Shown here: one piece after another, positions 29,755 to 38,675 of the stretch
Layout: every line of letters begins with the position of its first letter
Numbering within the stretch: the stretch's first letter is position 1
NCBI RefSeq assembly: GCF_003992725.1
Contig: NZ_RZNF01000012.1
Location: 1,116,001-1,180,000, forward strand
Source of the DNA: Rhodomicrobium lacus
Lineage (GTDB): Bacteria > Pseudomonadota > Alphaproteobacteria > Rhizobiales > Rhodomicrobiaceae
Direction: 5' to 3'
DNA: 64,000 nucleotides
Program-made: the position numbers and the translations under genes
Notes under the pieces: generated by a model
Told to the model about the DNA's origin: nothing
The model's input: the letters and a program-made list of their open reading frames with translations, nothing else
The model's database searches: none

Positions 29755-30855
29755 GTGGTTCGCGGAGAGGCTCCAAGCCCCCGGTCCGGCGTGCTCGCCA
29801 TCGATCCGTATGTTCCGGGTCGGTCGAAGCTCGCGGGCGCAGGTCCGGTCATCAAGCTGTCGTCGAATGAAACGCCGCTCGGCCCTTCGCCGCATGCGGT
29901 CGAAGCTTACCGCGCCGCAGCGAGCCATCTCGACCGCTATCCCGATGGCGCATGCACGGCGCTTCGCGAGGCCATCGGCGCTTCCTACGGGCTGAACCCG
30001 GCGCAGATCATCTGCGGCAACGGCTCGGACGAGCTGTTCCACATTCTGGCGCAGGCCTATCTCGGCCCCGGCGACGAAGCGATCTACACCGAACACGGCT
30101 TTCTCGTGTACCGAATCGCGATTCTCGCGGCGGGCGCGCAGCCGGTCGTCGCGCCTGAGGAAAACCTTACCGCGAGCGTCGATTCGATCCTCGAACGCGT
30201 CACGTCCCGCACGAAAGCCGTTTTCATCGCGAACCCGAACAACCCGACCGGCACTTATCTGCCGCATCAGGAGATCCGCCGCCTGCGCGCCGCTTTGCCG
30301 GAAAGCGTGCTGCTCGTGCTCGACGGAGCGTATGCCGAATATGTGAACCGCAACGATTACGAAGCGGGCATCGAGATGGTGGCGACCACGTCGAACACCA
30401 TCATGACGCGAACGTTCTCGAAGATATTCGGTCTTGCGTCCGCTCGCGTCGGCTGGGCCTATGCGCCCGCCGCTATCGTGGATGCGTTGAACCGCATCCG
30501 CAGCCCGTTCAACCTCGCGCAGCCCTCAATGGAAGCGGCCATCGCCGCGCTCGCCGACAAGGCCCGCCTCGAAGCCGCCAAGGCGCATAACGAAACCTGG
30601 CGCGATATCGTCACGCTTCAGTTTCGCAAGATGGGCTTCGACGTGCGCGCCAGCGCGGGCAATTTCGTGCTCATCCCGTTCGGCTCCGAGCCGGGGCGCA
30701 CCGCGCAGGACGCCGATGCGTTCCTGAACGAGCGGCGCATCATCCTGCGTCAGGTCGGCGCTTACGGGCTTCCGCATGCCTTGCGCATGACAATCGGGCT
30801 GGAGGAAGAGAACCTCGCGGTGCTCGCCGCGCTGCATGAGTTCACCGAACGATGA
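29755..30855 (+). CDS. hisC: Histidinol-phosphate aminotransferase
   Basis: A 366-residue PLP enzyme of the class I/II aminotransferases. HisC converts imidazole acetol phosphate to histidinol phosphate; homologues next to tyrA-like genes also transaminate aromatic precursors. It shows [59 protein letters not shown], and the PLP-Lys region [19 protein letters not shown]. The start is GTG at 29755 with AAGGAG eight bases upstream. It overlaps tyrC by 4 bp (ATGA-type coupling). Confidence 0.95.
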   Translation: MVRGEAPSPRSGVLAIDPYVPGRSKLAGAGPVIKLSSNETPLGPSPHAVEAYRAAASHLDRYPDGACTALREAIGASYGLNPAQIICGNGSDELFHILAQAYLGPGDEAIYTEHGFLVYRIAILAAGAQPVVAPEENLTASVDSILERVTSRTKAVFIANPNNPTGTYLPHQEIRRLRAALPESVLLVLDGAYAEYVNRNDYEAGIEMVATTSNTIMTRTFSKIFGLASARVGWAYAPAAIVDALNRIRSPFNLAQPSMEAAIAALADKARLEAAKAHNETWRDIVTLQFRKMGFDVRASAGNFVLIPFGSEPGRTAQDADAFLNERRIILRQVGAYGLPHALRMTIGLEEENLAVLAALHEFTER

Positions 30856-31784
30856 CGGACGCGCCCATGTTCGAGCGTGTCGCGCTGATCGGCGTGGGCC
30901 TCATCGGCTCATCGCTGAGCCATGCGATGCGCCGCGCCCGTCTCGCGCGCACGATCACGGCTTCCGCCCGCACCGAAGCCACGCGCGAGACCGTGAAGCG
31001 CCTGCGCCTCGCGGACGACGTCTTCGCGCATGCGGCCGACGCGGTGAAGGGCGCGGATCTCGTGATCCTCTGCACGCCGGTCGGCACGTTCGAGGCGCTG
31101 GCGCAGGAAATCGCCCCCCATCTGAAGCAGGGCGCAATCCTCTCCGACGCGGGTTCCGTCAAGCAGGCGGTGGTCGACGCGGTCGCCCCGCATCTGCCGC
31201 CGCATGTGCATTTCATCCCCGGCCATCCCATCGCGGGCACCGAGTTTTCCGGCCCGGAATCGGGTTTTGCCGAGCTGTTCGACGGGCGCTGGACCATTCT
31301 CACGCCGCTGCCGGACGCCGACGAAACCGCCATTGCGAAGCTCAAGGCGTTCTGGGAAGCGTGCGGCGCGCTTGTCGAACTCATGGAGCCGAAGCATCAC
31401 GACCTCGTGCTCGCCATCACCTCGCACCTTCCGCATCTGATCGCCTACAACATCGTGGGCACGGTGGCGGACCTCGAAGAAGAAAAAAAGAGCGAAGTCA
31501 TCAAGTTTTCGGCGTCCGGCTTCCGCGACTTTACCCGCATCGCGGCATCGGACCCCACGATGTGGCGCGACATCTTCATGAACAACAAGGAAGCCGTGCT
31601 CGAAATTCTCGGCCGCTTCACGGAAGATCTTGCGGCCATGCAGCGTCACATCCGCTGGGGCGAGGGCGACGAACTGTTCGAGAAGTTCACGCGGACCCGC
31701 GCCATCCGCCGCAGCATCATCGACGCGGGGCAGGAAAGCCCTGCCCCGAACTTCGGCCGCACGCCCCCGGCGAAGAAAGGGTAG
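30852..31784 (+). CDS. tyrC: Prephenate/arogenate dehydrogenase family protein
   Basis: A 310-residue NAD(P)-dependent dehydrogenase of tyrosine biosynthesis, cyclohexadienyl dehydrogenase type. It has the dinucleotide motif [12 protein letters not shown] at about residues 11-22, [28 protein letters not shown] and the helical second domain with [17 protein letters not shown]. There is no fused chorismate mutase or ACT domain. It is translationally coupled to hisC, so aromatic and histidine transamination and tyrosine synthesis are co-regulated. Confidence 0.94.
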   Translation: MTDAPMFERVALIGVGLIGSSLSHAMRRARLARTITASARTEATRETVKRLRLADDVFAHAADAVKGADLVILCTPVGTFEALAQEIAPHLKQGAILSDAGSVKQAVVDAVAPHLPPHVHFIPGHPIAGTEFSGPESGFAELFDGRWTILTPLPDADETAIAKLKAFWEACGALVELMEPKHHDLVLAITSHLPHLIAYNIVGTVADLEEEKKSEVIKFSASGFRDFTRIAASDPTMWRDIFMNNKEAVLEILGRFTEDLAAMQRHIRWGEGDELFEKFTRTRAIRRSIIDAGQESPAPNFGRTPPAKKG

Positions 31785-31875
31785 CCGCGGAACGACCCGA
31801 GCGGAAATCTTTGCGTCGCGCGGCACGGCGGTGTAAGAGGCGCGGCGCGGGCATCCCGCCCGACGGATCGAGATT

Positions 31876-32490
31876 TTGGACCTCTGGATTTTCGGTTACG
31901 GCTCGCTGATGTGGCGGCCCGGCTTCGTTTACGAGGAATCCTCGCGCGCGCTGCTCGAAGGCGCCCATCGCGAACTCTGCTGCTATTCCTTCATTCACCG
32001 TGGAACGAGATCGGCGCCGGGCCTTGTGCTCGGTCTCGACAAGGGCGGCCGGTGCGAAGGCATGGCCTTCAGGGTTCCGCCCCGCCTCGATCTGGACACG
32101 CGCCACTATCTGAAGCGCCGCGAGAACATGAACAACGTCTACGCCGCGGTGAAACGTCCCGTGAGACTGATCGACGGAAGCGGCCGCACGGTGCTCGCGC
32201 TGTGCTTCATCATGGACCGCCATCACCGGCAATATACCGGGTTGCTGCCACTCGAACGGCAGGCGGCGATCGTGCGGCGCAGCGTCGGGCGTTCCGGGCC
32301 GAACATCGATTACGTCGTGAATACGGTGCAGCATCTGCGGCAGCTCGGCGTTCACGATGCGCGGCTCGAACCGCTGATGGCCAGGCTCGGCCACAGCCCC
32401 ACGAAGGATGGGGCGTGCAACACATTCCTGCGCCGAGCACCTGTCACGGACTTCGCGTTGTCCGTCGCGCTGAAAAAAGTTAGCGACTGA
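31876..32490 (+). CDS. ChaC-like gamma-glutamylcyclotransferase
   Basis: A 204-residue protein of the ChaC family, which degrades glutathione to 5-oxoproline and Cys-Gly. The substrate-binding signature is FGYGSLMWRPGF at residues 6-17. ENMNNVYAAVK and the region HHRQYTGLLPLERQA follow, and the C-terminal half contains GPNIDYVVNTVQHLRQLGV. No ATG precedes the conserved motif; the start used is TTG at 31876, directly before the conserved DLWIFGYGSL, so this start is forced by the sequence. Confidence 0.9.
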   Translation: MDLWIFGYGSLMWRPGFVYEESSRALLEGAHRELCCYSFIHRGTRSAPGLVLGLDKGGRCEGMAFRVPPRLDLDTRHYLKRRENMNNVYAAVKRPVRLIDGSGRTVLALCFIMDRHHRQYTGLLPLERQAAIVRRSVGRSGPNIDYVVNTVQHLRQLGVHDARLEPLMARLGHSPTKDGACNTFLRRAPVTDFALSVALKKVSD

Positions 32491-32510
32491 TCGACGAAAA
32501 GAGGACGGCG

Positions 32511-33218
32511 ATGGACGCACGAGATAACGGTTGGGATGCCTCGGCGCTTGCGTGGATCGCGGACATGGGCGAGCGAGGGGACTATTCGCGGGAGCATGTC
32601 CTCGATGCGCCGATGATGGCTCGCATCCGTGGGCGCCGCTTAAAAAATGCGCTCGACATTGGAGGCGGCGAAGGTCGTTTTTGCCGGATGCTGAAGTCAG
32701 AGGGCATCGAAACAACAGGTATCGAACCGAGTGCCGCTCTGAGGGAGGCGGCGCAGTCTCGCGATCCGAGTGGACGTTATCTCGACGCCAGGGCCGAGGA
32801 ATTACCGTTTGAGGATCGGAGCTTCGATCTCGTCGTTTCCTATCTGACGCTGATCGACATCGACGGGATCGAGGCGGCCATCGCCGAAATGGCAAGAGTT
32901 TTGAAACCGCGCGGCTCATTGCTCATTGCAAATCTCAACAGCTTCAGCACGGCTGGAGGCTGGCGCACGCTTGACGACGGAACGTCTCGCTATGCAATGG
33001 ACCGCTATTTGGAAGAGCGCGACGAGTGGGTGAACTGGCGCGGTATCGCCGTGCGAAACTGGCATCGCCCCATGAGCCGGTACATGCAGCTTCTTTTGGC
33101 AAGCGGCCTGCGTCTCGTCCATTTCGATGAGCCCGCGCCGATCGCTGGCGATCCCGCACGCATGGAGCGCTATATCAGGGCGCCGTGGCTTCACATCATG
33201 GAGTGGCAAAAGGACTGA
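32511..33218 (+). CDS. Class I SAM-dependent methyltransferase
   Basis: A 235-residue methyltransferase of the Methyltransf_11 type. Motif I is ALDIGGGEGRFCRML, with IEPSAALREAA (motif II), then AEELPFEDRSFDLVVSYLT (motif III/IV) and VLKPRGSLLIANLNS. The substrate is not predictable. It lies 21 bp after the ChaC-like gene, in the same direction. The central part reads more like a small-molecule methyltransferase than an RNA methyltransferase. Confidence 0.92.
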   Translation: MDARDNGWDASALAWIADMGERGDYSREHVLDAPMMARIRGRRLKNALDIGGGEGRFCRMLKSEGIETTGIEPSAALREAAQSRDPSGRYLDARAEELPFEDRSFDLVVSYLTLIDIDGIEAAIAEMARVLKPRGSLLIANLNSFSTAGGWRTLDDGTSRYAMDRYLEERDEWVNWRGIAVRNWHRPMSRYMQLLLASGLRLVHFDEPAPIAGDPARMERYIRAPWLHIMEWQKD

Positions 33219-33285
33219 CCGGCGTTGAAGGTTGCAGGATGCAAGGCGATATCAGCCTATTATGAACCGCTCACGAGGCGCGACC

Positions 33286-33978
33286 ATGCTTGACGGATAT
33301 ACTCATCGCGACCGCATCATCAAGGCGGCGCTTAAGCTTGCCGAAACACGCGGCTGGCGCGATCTGAGCCTTGGCGAGATCGCGGCAGAGGCGCAGATCC
33401 CCCTGATCGAATTTCGCAAGGAATTTCAGAGCAAGGCGCAGATCCTCGCCGCCTTCGTGCGTGCGGTCGATCTGGCCGTGCTCGAAAAGTTTCCCGCCCC
33501 CGGCCCGGACGCCGCGCGCGACCGGCTTTTCGACGTGCTCCTGACCCGGTTCGAGGTGATGCAGCCGTACAAGCTCGCCATCCGGCGCATCAGCGAGGAC
33601 GCGACGCCCGGCGAAGCGCTCCAGCAATTTCGCCCCGCGCTGAAGTCCCAATACTGGATGCTGGCGGCGGCGGGCCTGTCCGGCGAGGGCGGCACGGGGC
33701 TGGTGCGCGTGCAGGGGCTGCTCGGCATTTACGGGCGCGTGTTCCGCGTCTGGATCGACGACGACGATCTTGGTCTCGCCAAGACCATGGCGGCGCTCGA
33801 CAAGCGCTTGCGGCGGGGCGAGTCCATCATGCACGGCTTCGAGCGCTTTCGCGATGGCGCGGAAAGTCTGCTGAGGGGTTTCGGCGTGAGACGGAAGCGA
33901 AAGGCGGAGCCTCAACCGGAGTCTTCACCGGCGGCAGAGAGCGGCATTCCGCCCGCCGCGCCCGTGCAAACCGCCTGA
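33286..33978 (+). CDS. TetR-type transcriptional regulator
   Basis: A 230-residue regulator with an N-terminal helix-turn-helix (DRIIKAALKLAETRGWRDLS, then LGEIAAEAQIPLIEFRKEFQSK). The C-terminal domain is a variable ligand-binding domain without obvious assignment; the last 40 residues are Pro/Ala-rich. The start at 33286 (MLDGYTHRD) has CGAGG nearby; two upstream in-frame ATG codons (33232 and 33262) are open. The target and ligand are unknown. Confidence 0.85.
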   Translation: MLDGYTHRDRIIKAALKLAETRGWRDLSLGEIAAEAQIPLIEFRKEFQSKAQILAAFVRAVDLAVLEKFPAPGPDAARDRLFDVLLTRFEVMQPYKLAIRRISEDATPGEALQQFRPALKSQYWMLAAAGLSGEGGTGLVRVQGLLGIYGRVFRVWIDDDDLGLAKTMAALDKRLRRGESIMHGFERFRDGAESLLRGFGVRRKRKAEPQPESSPAAESGIPPAAPVQTA

Positions 33979-34123
33979 TGGGGCGCTGCGACACGGATCC
34001 GAACTGTGAAGGTCATGCTCGCGGCTGCGATTTCCCGAGACTGTCTTGAAAATTCGACAAATCTAATGCACATTACGGACTCGGAATGCCCTGCAATCTG
34101 ACCGGAGCATTTGTAGAAGGGTT

Positions 34124-34540
34124 TTGAAGCTGACGCCAAACGCGCAGAAACAGGAGTTCGCAGAACTCCGCCCGCGCCACGCCAATAGCGCCGTCGCGGT
34201 TCCCGCATCCCTCGCCCATCTTGTCGTGGACGCGCTTGAGGACGCCAAGGCTGTCGACATCGTCACGATCGATGTCGAGGGCAAGACTTCCATCGCGGAT
34301 TACATGATCGTGGCATCGGGGCGTTCACAGCGTCACGTGGGCGCCATCGCCGATCAACTCATCGAAAAGTTGAAGGAAGCGGGCGTCCGCGATACACGTG
34401 TCGAAGGGATGCCTCTCTGCGACTGGGTTCTTATCGATGCGGGCGACGTTATCGTGCACGTTTTCCGTCCGGAAGCGCGCGAATTCTACAACATCGAGAA
34501 GATGTGGACGTCGGACCGGCCGAAGCGCGACGCGGACTAG
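34124..34540 (+). CDS. rsfS: Ribosomal silencing factor RsfS
   Basis: RsfS binds ribosomal protein L14 and blocks subunit joining in starvation. The 138-residue protein contains the DUF143 core: LVVDALEDAKAVDIVTIDV, SIADYMIVASGRSQRHV, RVEGMPLCDWVLIDAGDVIVH and FRPEAREFYNIEKMW. No ATG exists before the core, so TTG at 34124 (after GTAGAAGGG) is the likely start. It is followed by rlmH after 36 bp, the usual neighbour. The expected upstream partner nadD is not adjacent. Confidence 0.94.
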   Translation: MKLTPNAQKQEFAELRPRHANSAVAVPASLAHLVVDALEDAKAVDIVTIDVEGKTSIADYMIVASGRSQRHVGAIADQLIEKLKEAGVRDTRVEGMPLCDWVLIDAGDVIVHVFRPEAREFYNIEKMWTSDRPKRDAD

Positions 34541-34576
34541 CACAGCCTTCGGGCTCTCACATCGGCGGGCGGCCGG

Positions 34577-35053
34577 ATGAAGATATCCATTCTGGCCGTC
34601 GGACGGCTCAAAAGCGGTGCTGAGCAAACGCAGTTCAACCGCTATTTCGATCTGTTCAATGCGTCGGCGCGCAACCTCGCCATGGGGCCGATGGCGGTTT
34701 TCGAAACGTCCGAAGGGCGAAGCGAAAGCGCGGCCGAACGCAAGGAAGCCGAAGCGCACGAGCTTCTCAAGCGCGTGAGTGGGGCACGCCTCGTCGCCCT
34801 GGACGAGGGCGGCCAGTCTCTTACCTCCTATGAATTCACGGCGATGGTGTCGCGTCTGCGCGACGAGGCGCTTGATGTGGCCTTCGCCATCGGCGGGCCT
34901 GACGGACACGGCGAGGCGCTGAAAAACGCCGCCCATTTCAAGCTTTCGCTCGGCAAGATGACGCTGCCCCACGGGCTCGTGCGTATCGTACTGGCTGAAC
35001 AGCTCTACCGCGCCATGACGATCCTTCAGGGCCACCCTTATCACCGCGCGTGA
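34577..35053 (+). CDS. rlmH: 23S rRNA (pseudouridine1915-N3)-methyltransferase
   Basis: RlmH methylates pseudouridine 1915 of 23S rRNA in helix 69. The 158-residue SPOUT-family enzyme begins MKISILAVGRLKSGAEQ, contains LVALDEGGQSLTSYEF and the SPOUT knot IGGPDGHGEAL, and ends with LPHGLVRIVLAEQLYRAMTI and LQGHPYHRA. Length is typical. It follows rsfS directly. Confidence 0.97.
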   Translation: MKISILAVGRLKSGAEQTQFNRYFDLFNASARNLAMGPMAVFETSEGRSESAAERKEAEAHELLKRVSGARLVALDEGGQSLTSYEFTAMVSRLRDEALDVAFAIGGPDGHGEALKNAAHFKLSLGKMTLPHGLVRIVLAEQLYRAMTILQGHPYHRA

Positions 35054-35101
35054 GAAGCGGAAGGCGACACGGATCGCGCCGCCTCTCTCCAAGCGCTGGT
35101 T

Positions 35102-36202
35102 TTACATCCGGAATTCCATGCCGAGATTGTGCCCGTTGACGCGGCGCGGGTGATCGCTCTCGTGGTGCGTGATCCCGATGAGCGACTGATACATCCTGAT
35201 GTAATTCTTCGCCATGCGCTCCGCGGTGAAACGCGCCTCGAACGCACCGCGAACGCCCGCGCGGTCGAGACCGGGGAGGCGCGAAATCGCTCTCAGGGCT
35301 TCATCGATGCTATCGACCACGTAACCGCTTACGCCATCGTCCACGACTTCCGGCACCGAGCCGCAGCGGAATGCGATCACCGGAGTGCCGCAGGCCATCG
35401 CCTCGATCATGACAAGGCCGAAAGGCTCGGGCCAATCGATCGGGAACAGCAAGGCCGTCGCATTTCCGAGAAACGCAGCCTTCTGCTCCTCGTTGATCTC
35501 GCCGATATACTCGACATGCGGTGTCGCCTTCACCATCGGCTCGATCTTCTGTTTCCAGTACTCATAGTCATGCTTGTCGACCTTCGCCGCGATCTTCAGC
35601 GGCATGCCGGAACGCGCGGCGATTTCGATTGCGCGGTCGGGTCGCTTCTCCGGCGATATGCGGCCGAGAAACGCGAGATAACCGCCCTTCGGCTCGGGTG
35701 AAAAAGCAAGCAGATCGCGCGGCAGCCCATGATAGACGTTGCCTGCCCAGCGCACGCAGGACGGCACCGGAGTCCGTTGGTCATAGGAAATCGAAGAAAG
35801 CGGCACATTTCGAAAAGCTGAATAGAACGGCCGCAGATCGGGAAGGTCTAGACGGCCATGAAGGGTAGTCACTGTCTTGTCGGCGAAGGAAGAAATCATC
35901 GGAAATTGCAGAAGATCGATATGAAAGTGAAGAATATCGAACTCGTCCGCACGTTGCCTTACATGTTCGAGCATCGCCATTTGATGCGGCAGGGGATCTT
36001 GCACATTTGGGTTGAGACGAAGCCCCATCTCAGAGCATGCCACGAGTTCTGCTGATGTCTTGGAATCGCCGCTGGCGAAAAGCGTTACATCGTGACCCTG
36101 CCGGACAAGTTCTTCTGTCATATAAGACACAATTCGTTCAGTCCCGCCGTAAAGCTTCGGCGGGCAGCTTTCGGCGAGAGGCGCAATTTGTGCGATTTTC
36201 AT
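35102..36202 (-). CDS. Glycosyltransferase family 4-type protein
   Basis: A 366-residue GT-B glycosyltransferase. The N-terminal acceptor domain starts MKIAQIAPLAESCPPKLYGG, and the donor domain has the EX7E-type motif EPFGLVMIEAMACGTPVIAF followed by VPEVVDDGVSGYVVD. FLGRISPEKRPDRAIEIA is also typical of nucleotide-sugar GT4 enzymes. The start at 36202 was chosen because it begins at the conserved MKIAQIAP; an upstream in-frame start (36244) is possible. It diverges from zur. Acceptor and sugar are unknown; exopolysaccharide or glycolipid synthesis is likely. Confidence 0.92.
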   Translation of the reverse strand: MKIAQIAPLAESCPPKLYGGTERIVSYMTEELVRQGHDVTLFASGDSKTSAELVACSEMGLRLNPNVQDPLPHQMAMLEHVRQRADEFDILHFHIDLLQFPMISSFADKTVTTLHGRLDLPDLRPFYSAFRNVPLSSISYDQRTPVPSCVRWAGNVYHGLPRDLLAFSPEPKGGYLAFLGRISPEKRPDRAIEIAARSGMPLKIAAKVDKHDYEYWKQKIEPMVKATPHVEYIGEINEEQKAAFLGNATALLFPIDWPEPFGLVMIEAMACGTPVIAFRCGSVPEVVDDGVSGYVVDSIDEALRAISRLPGLDRAGVRGAFEARFTAERMAKNYIRMYQSLIGITHHESDHPRRVNGHNLGMEFRM

Positions 36203-36403
36203 TACGTAAGACTTTCCTGAATTCGTGATTTCGCGCTTTAACATTGGCAACACGCGGCCTGGGAAATGGGTCCAGCTGCGTTTGTGCTGGCGCACACAAA
36301 AGTGTCAATCCGCCGAAATGGCGCAAAAACAGGCAATTGCTTCACCGACGCAGACAGCCGACGTCGCGGAACGCCGCAGAGGGCTCGCATGACATTGCGT
36401 CTT

Positions 36404-36419
36404 TAACGTTATAACGTTA
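36404..36419. promoter_or_regulatory. Likely Zur operator, 16-bp perfect palindrome
   Basis: TAACGTTATAACGTTA is identical to its reverse complement and lies directly in front of the zur start codon at 36421, in the gap shared with the divergent glycosyltransferase. Zur boxes of proteobacteria are AT-rich palindromes with a GTTATAA core, and the gene behind it is zur itself, so autoregulation by zinc is probable. Confidence 0.7.
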
Positions 36420-36420
36420 C

Positions 36421-36933
36421 ATGTTTCACATGAGCACGCCTTTTCCCGCCTTTCCGCCGCACGATCACGACCATGGCGTCTGCCTGCACACGGCGCTCAG
36501 CCGCGCCAGGGCGCGTTGTCAGGAGCAAGGCATCAAGTGGACGGCGTTGCGCGAGCAGGTTTTCGTCGAGGTGGCAACGAGCCACAAGCCGGTGAGCGCC
36601 TACGACCTCATCGATGTTCTGGCGAAAAACGGCAAGCGTGTCGCCCCTGTTTCGATTTATCGAATTCTGGAGGTGCTTCAGTCTGCGGGCCTCGTGCATC
36701 GCCTCGAAAGCCGCAATGCCTTTTTTGCCTGCATGGCGGATCACGAATGCGCGGCCCACACGATCACGCTTGTCTGCGAAGCGTGCAACCGCGTCATCGA
36801 GACAGCCGCACCGGATGCCTTTCACGCCATCGGCACGGCAGCCGAAGCGACCGGCTTCCTGATACGGCAGACCGTTGTGGAAGCGAGCGGCCTCTGCTCC
36901 GACTGCGCGAAAAAGGGAGCGTCCACGTGCTGA
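36421..36933 (+). CDS. zur: Fur-family zinc uptake regulator
   Basis: A 170-residue Fur-family repressor, called Zur because it precedes znuC-znuB. The N-terminus is His-rich (PPHDHDHGVCLH). The winged helix lies in residues 20-90 (LREQVFVEVATSHKPVSAYD, VSIYRILEVLQSAGLVHRLE). The C-terminal metal domain has ECAAHTITLVCEACNR and CSDCAKKG, two CxxC pairs for structural zinc. The ATG at 36421 or the ATG at 36430 may be used. It overlaps the start of znuC by 7 bp. Confidence 0.93.
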   Translation: MFHMSTPFPAFPPHDHDHGVCLHTALSRARARCQEQGIKWTALREQVFVEVATSHKPVSAYDLIDVLAKNGKRVAPVSIYRILEVLQSAGLVHRLESRNAFFACMADHECAAHTITLVCEACNRVIETAAPDAFHAIGTAAEATGFLIRQTVVEASGLCSDCAKKGASTC

Positions 36934-37754
36934 CGCGCGCCACCGATGTTGCGCGGGATCACGCGCTCCCCACCTCCAGCTCGGCGCTGCTTCAGGCGGA
37001 TGATGTCTCGATCTCCTTCCACGGAAAGCCGGTGCTTGAGAACGTCAGCATCGCCTTGCATGAAGGCGAAATCGTCACGCTCATCGGTCCGAACGGTGCG
37101 GGCAAGACCACGCTCGCGCGCGTGTTGCTGGGTCTGGCCGCGCCGACTTCCGGCCACGTACTTCGCCGCACCGGGCTCACCGTGGGCTACGTGCCCCAGC
37201 GCTTCCCCGTCGAGCGGATCATGCCGCTGTCCGTGCGGCGCTTCATGCATTTGAACACCGGCGTCTCGAAGGAACGCGCGCTGGAATGTCTGGCCGAGAC
37301 GGGCGCGGCCTCGCTAACCGACGCGCAGATGACCGACCTTTCGGGCGGCGAATTCCAGCGCGTGCTTCTGGCCCGCGCCCTGGCCCGCGCGCCCGATTTG
37401 CTCGTACTGGACGAACCGGCGCGCGCGGTCGATTTCGCAGGCGCTGCGCAACTCTACGACCTCATCGCCGCGATCCGCGCCCGTCGTCGCTGCGGCGTGC
37501 TTCTCATTTCGCACGATCTGCATGTCGTGCTCGGCGCCAGCGACCGCGTCGTGTGCCTCAACCGTCATATCTGCTGCGAGGGCGTGCCGCAGCATGTGGC
37601 CGCGCATCCTGAATATATGCGTCTGTTCGGCCCGGAAGCCGCCGCCAGCCTCGGCATCTACGGGCACCGGCATGATCACTCGCATTCGCTTTCCGGCGAC
37701 GTCTGCGGCGGGAACCACAACGCACCGCCAGAAGCCGCTCCTCCCCCAGCGTAA
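36927..37754 (+). CDS. znuC: Zinc ABC transporter ATP-binding protein
   Basis: A 275-residue ABC ATPase. It has the Walker A motif GPNGAGKTT, the signature LSGGEFQRVLLARAL and the Walker B LLVLDEPARAVD, followed by the H-loop LLISHDLHVV. The C-terminus is His-rich (GHRHDHSHSLSGD), as in zinc transport ATPases. The start is GTG at 36927 with AAGGGAG upstream. It overlaps zur and precedes znuB by 21 bp. The periplasmic binding protein znuA is not in the window. Confidence 0.94.
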   Translation: MLTRATDVARDHALPTSSSALLQADDVSISFHGKPVLENVSIALHEGEIVTLIGPNGAGKTTLARVLLGLAAPTSGHVLRRTGLTVGYVPQRFPVERIMPLSVRRFMHLNTGVSKERALECLAETGAASLTDAQMTDLSGGEFQRVLLARALARAPDLLVLDEPARAVDFAGAAQLYDLIAAIRARRRCGVLLISHDLHVVLGASDRVVCLNRHICCEGVPQHVAAHPEYMRLFGPEAAASLGIYGHRHDHSHSLSGDVCGGNHNAPPEAAPPPA

Positions 37755-37775
37755 CCCTCTTTCGGAACGAGACCC

Positions 37776-38573
37776 ATGCTCGATGATTTCGTGGCGCGTG
37801 CCGTGCTCGCCGGTCTCGGCGCGGCTGTGTTGGCCGCACCGCTCGGCTGCTTCGTCGTATGGCGGCGCATGGCCTATTTCGGCGAGACGGTTGCCTATTC
37901 GGGCCTGCTCGGCGTGGCGCTGGGCTTCCTTCTCGGCGTGGACCTGACGCTCGGCGTGATCGTGACCGCCATCGCCATGGCGCTGCTTTTGTCCGGCCTG
38001 CAAACGCAACGCGCAATTCCTTACGACACGCTGCTCGGCATCCTCGCGCATGTCGCGCTGGCCTCCGGCCTGATCGCGGCAAACTTCGTGAGCGGCGCGC
38101 GGCTCGACCTGATGGGCTACCTGTTCGGCGACATCCTCGCCGTGTCGAAGGAAGACGTCTTCTGGATCTGGGGCGGCGCGGCGGCGGTGCTCGCGGCGCT
38201 GACGCTGCTATGGCGGCCGTTGCTCGCGCTGACCGTGCATGAGGAACTCGCCGCCGCCGAGGGGGTGCGCGTGCGGCGCACCGAAACCGCGTTCATCCTG
38301 CTTATCGCTGTGACGGTGGCGCTCGCCATGAAGGTGATCGGCATCCTGCTCATCACCTCACTGATGATCTTCCCGGCGGCGGTGGCACGGCCCTTCGCGA
38401 AGACGCCCGAACAGATGGCGGCGCTGGCGGCGCTGGCGGCGGCGGCATCGGTGGCAGGTGGGCTGCTTCTTTCGTTGAGGCTCGACACGGCGGCAGGACC
38501 GTCCATCGTGCTCGCGCTCGCCGCGCTGTTCTTCGTCGCAGCCGTGCCAGCGTTAGCTTTGCGGGGGCGTTGA
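37776..38573 (+). CDS. znuB: Zinc ABC transporter permease
   Basis: A 265-residue permease of the ABC-3 family with about eight hydrophobic segments. Recognisable segments are PLGCFVVWRRMAYFGETVAY, GLQTQRAIPYDTLLGILAHV and ALAMKVIGILLITSLMIFPA. It carries zinc (or manganese) with ZnuC. Its last 95 bp, including the stop, occur again 88 % identical at 39751-39845 behind a glycosyltransferase gene. Confidence 0.94.
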   Translation: MLDDFVARAVLAGLGAAVLAAPLGCFVVWRRMAYFGETVAYSGLLGVALGFLLGVDLTLGVIVTAIAMALLLSGLQTQRAIPYDTLLGILAHVALASGLIAANFVSGARLDLMGYLFGDILAVSKEDVFWIWGGAAAVLAALTLLWRPLLALTVHEELAAAEGVRVRRTETAFILLIAVTVALAMKVIGILLITSLMIFPAAVARPFAKTPEQMAALAALAAAASVAGGLLLSLRLDTAAGPSIVLALAALFFVAAVPALALRGR

Positions 38574-38575
38574 TC
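38481..38575 (+). repeat. Direct repeat, znuB 3' end, left copy
   Basis: The 95 bp from CTCGACACGG to TGATC match 39751-39845 at 84 of 95 positions. This copy is the 3' end of the intact znuB gene. Sequence similarity ends right after TGATC in both copies, so the right border of the duplication is sharp. Confidence 0.85.
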
Positions 38576-38675
38576 CCCGTCCAAGCGTCGGCTTGACAAG
38601 GCCACATGGCCGTGAAAAGCCACCCGCAGCCTGATCGATGTTTACGCTGCCCACGCTAGCGGGAAGGAGCGTTTG

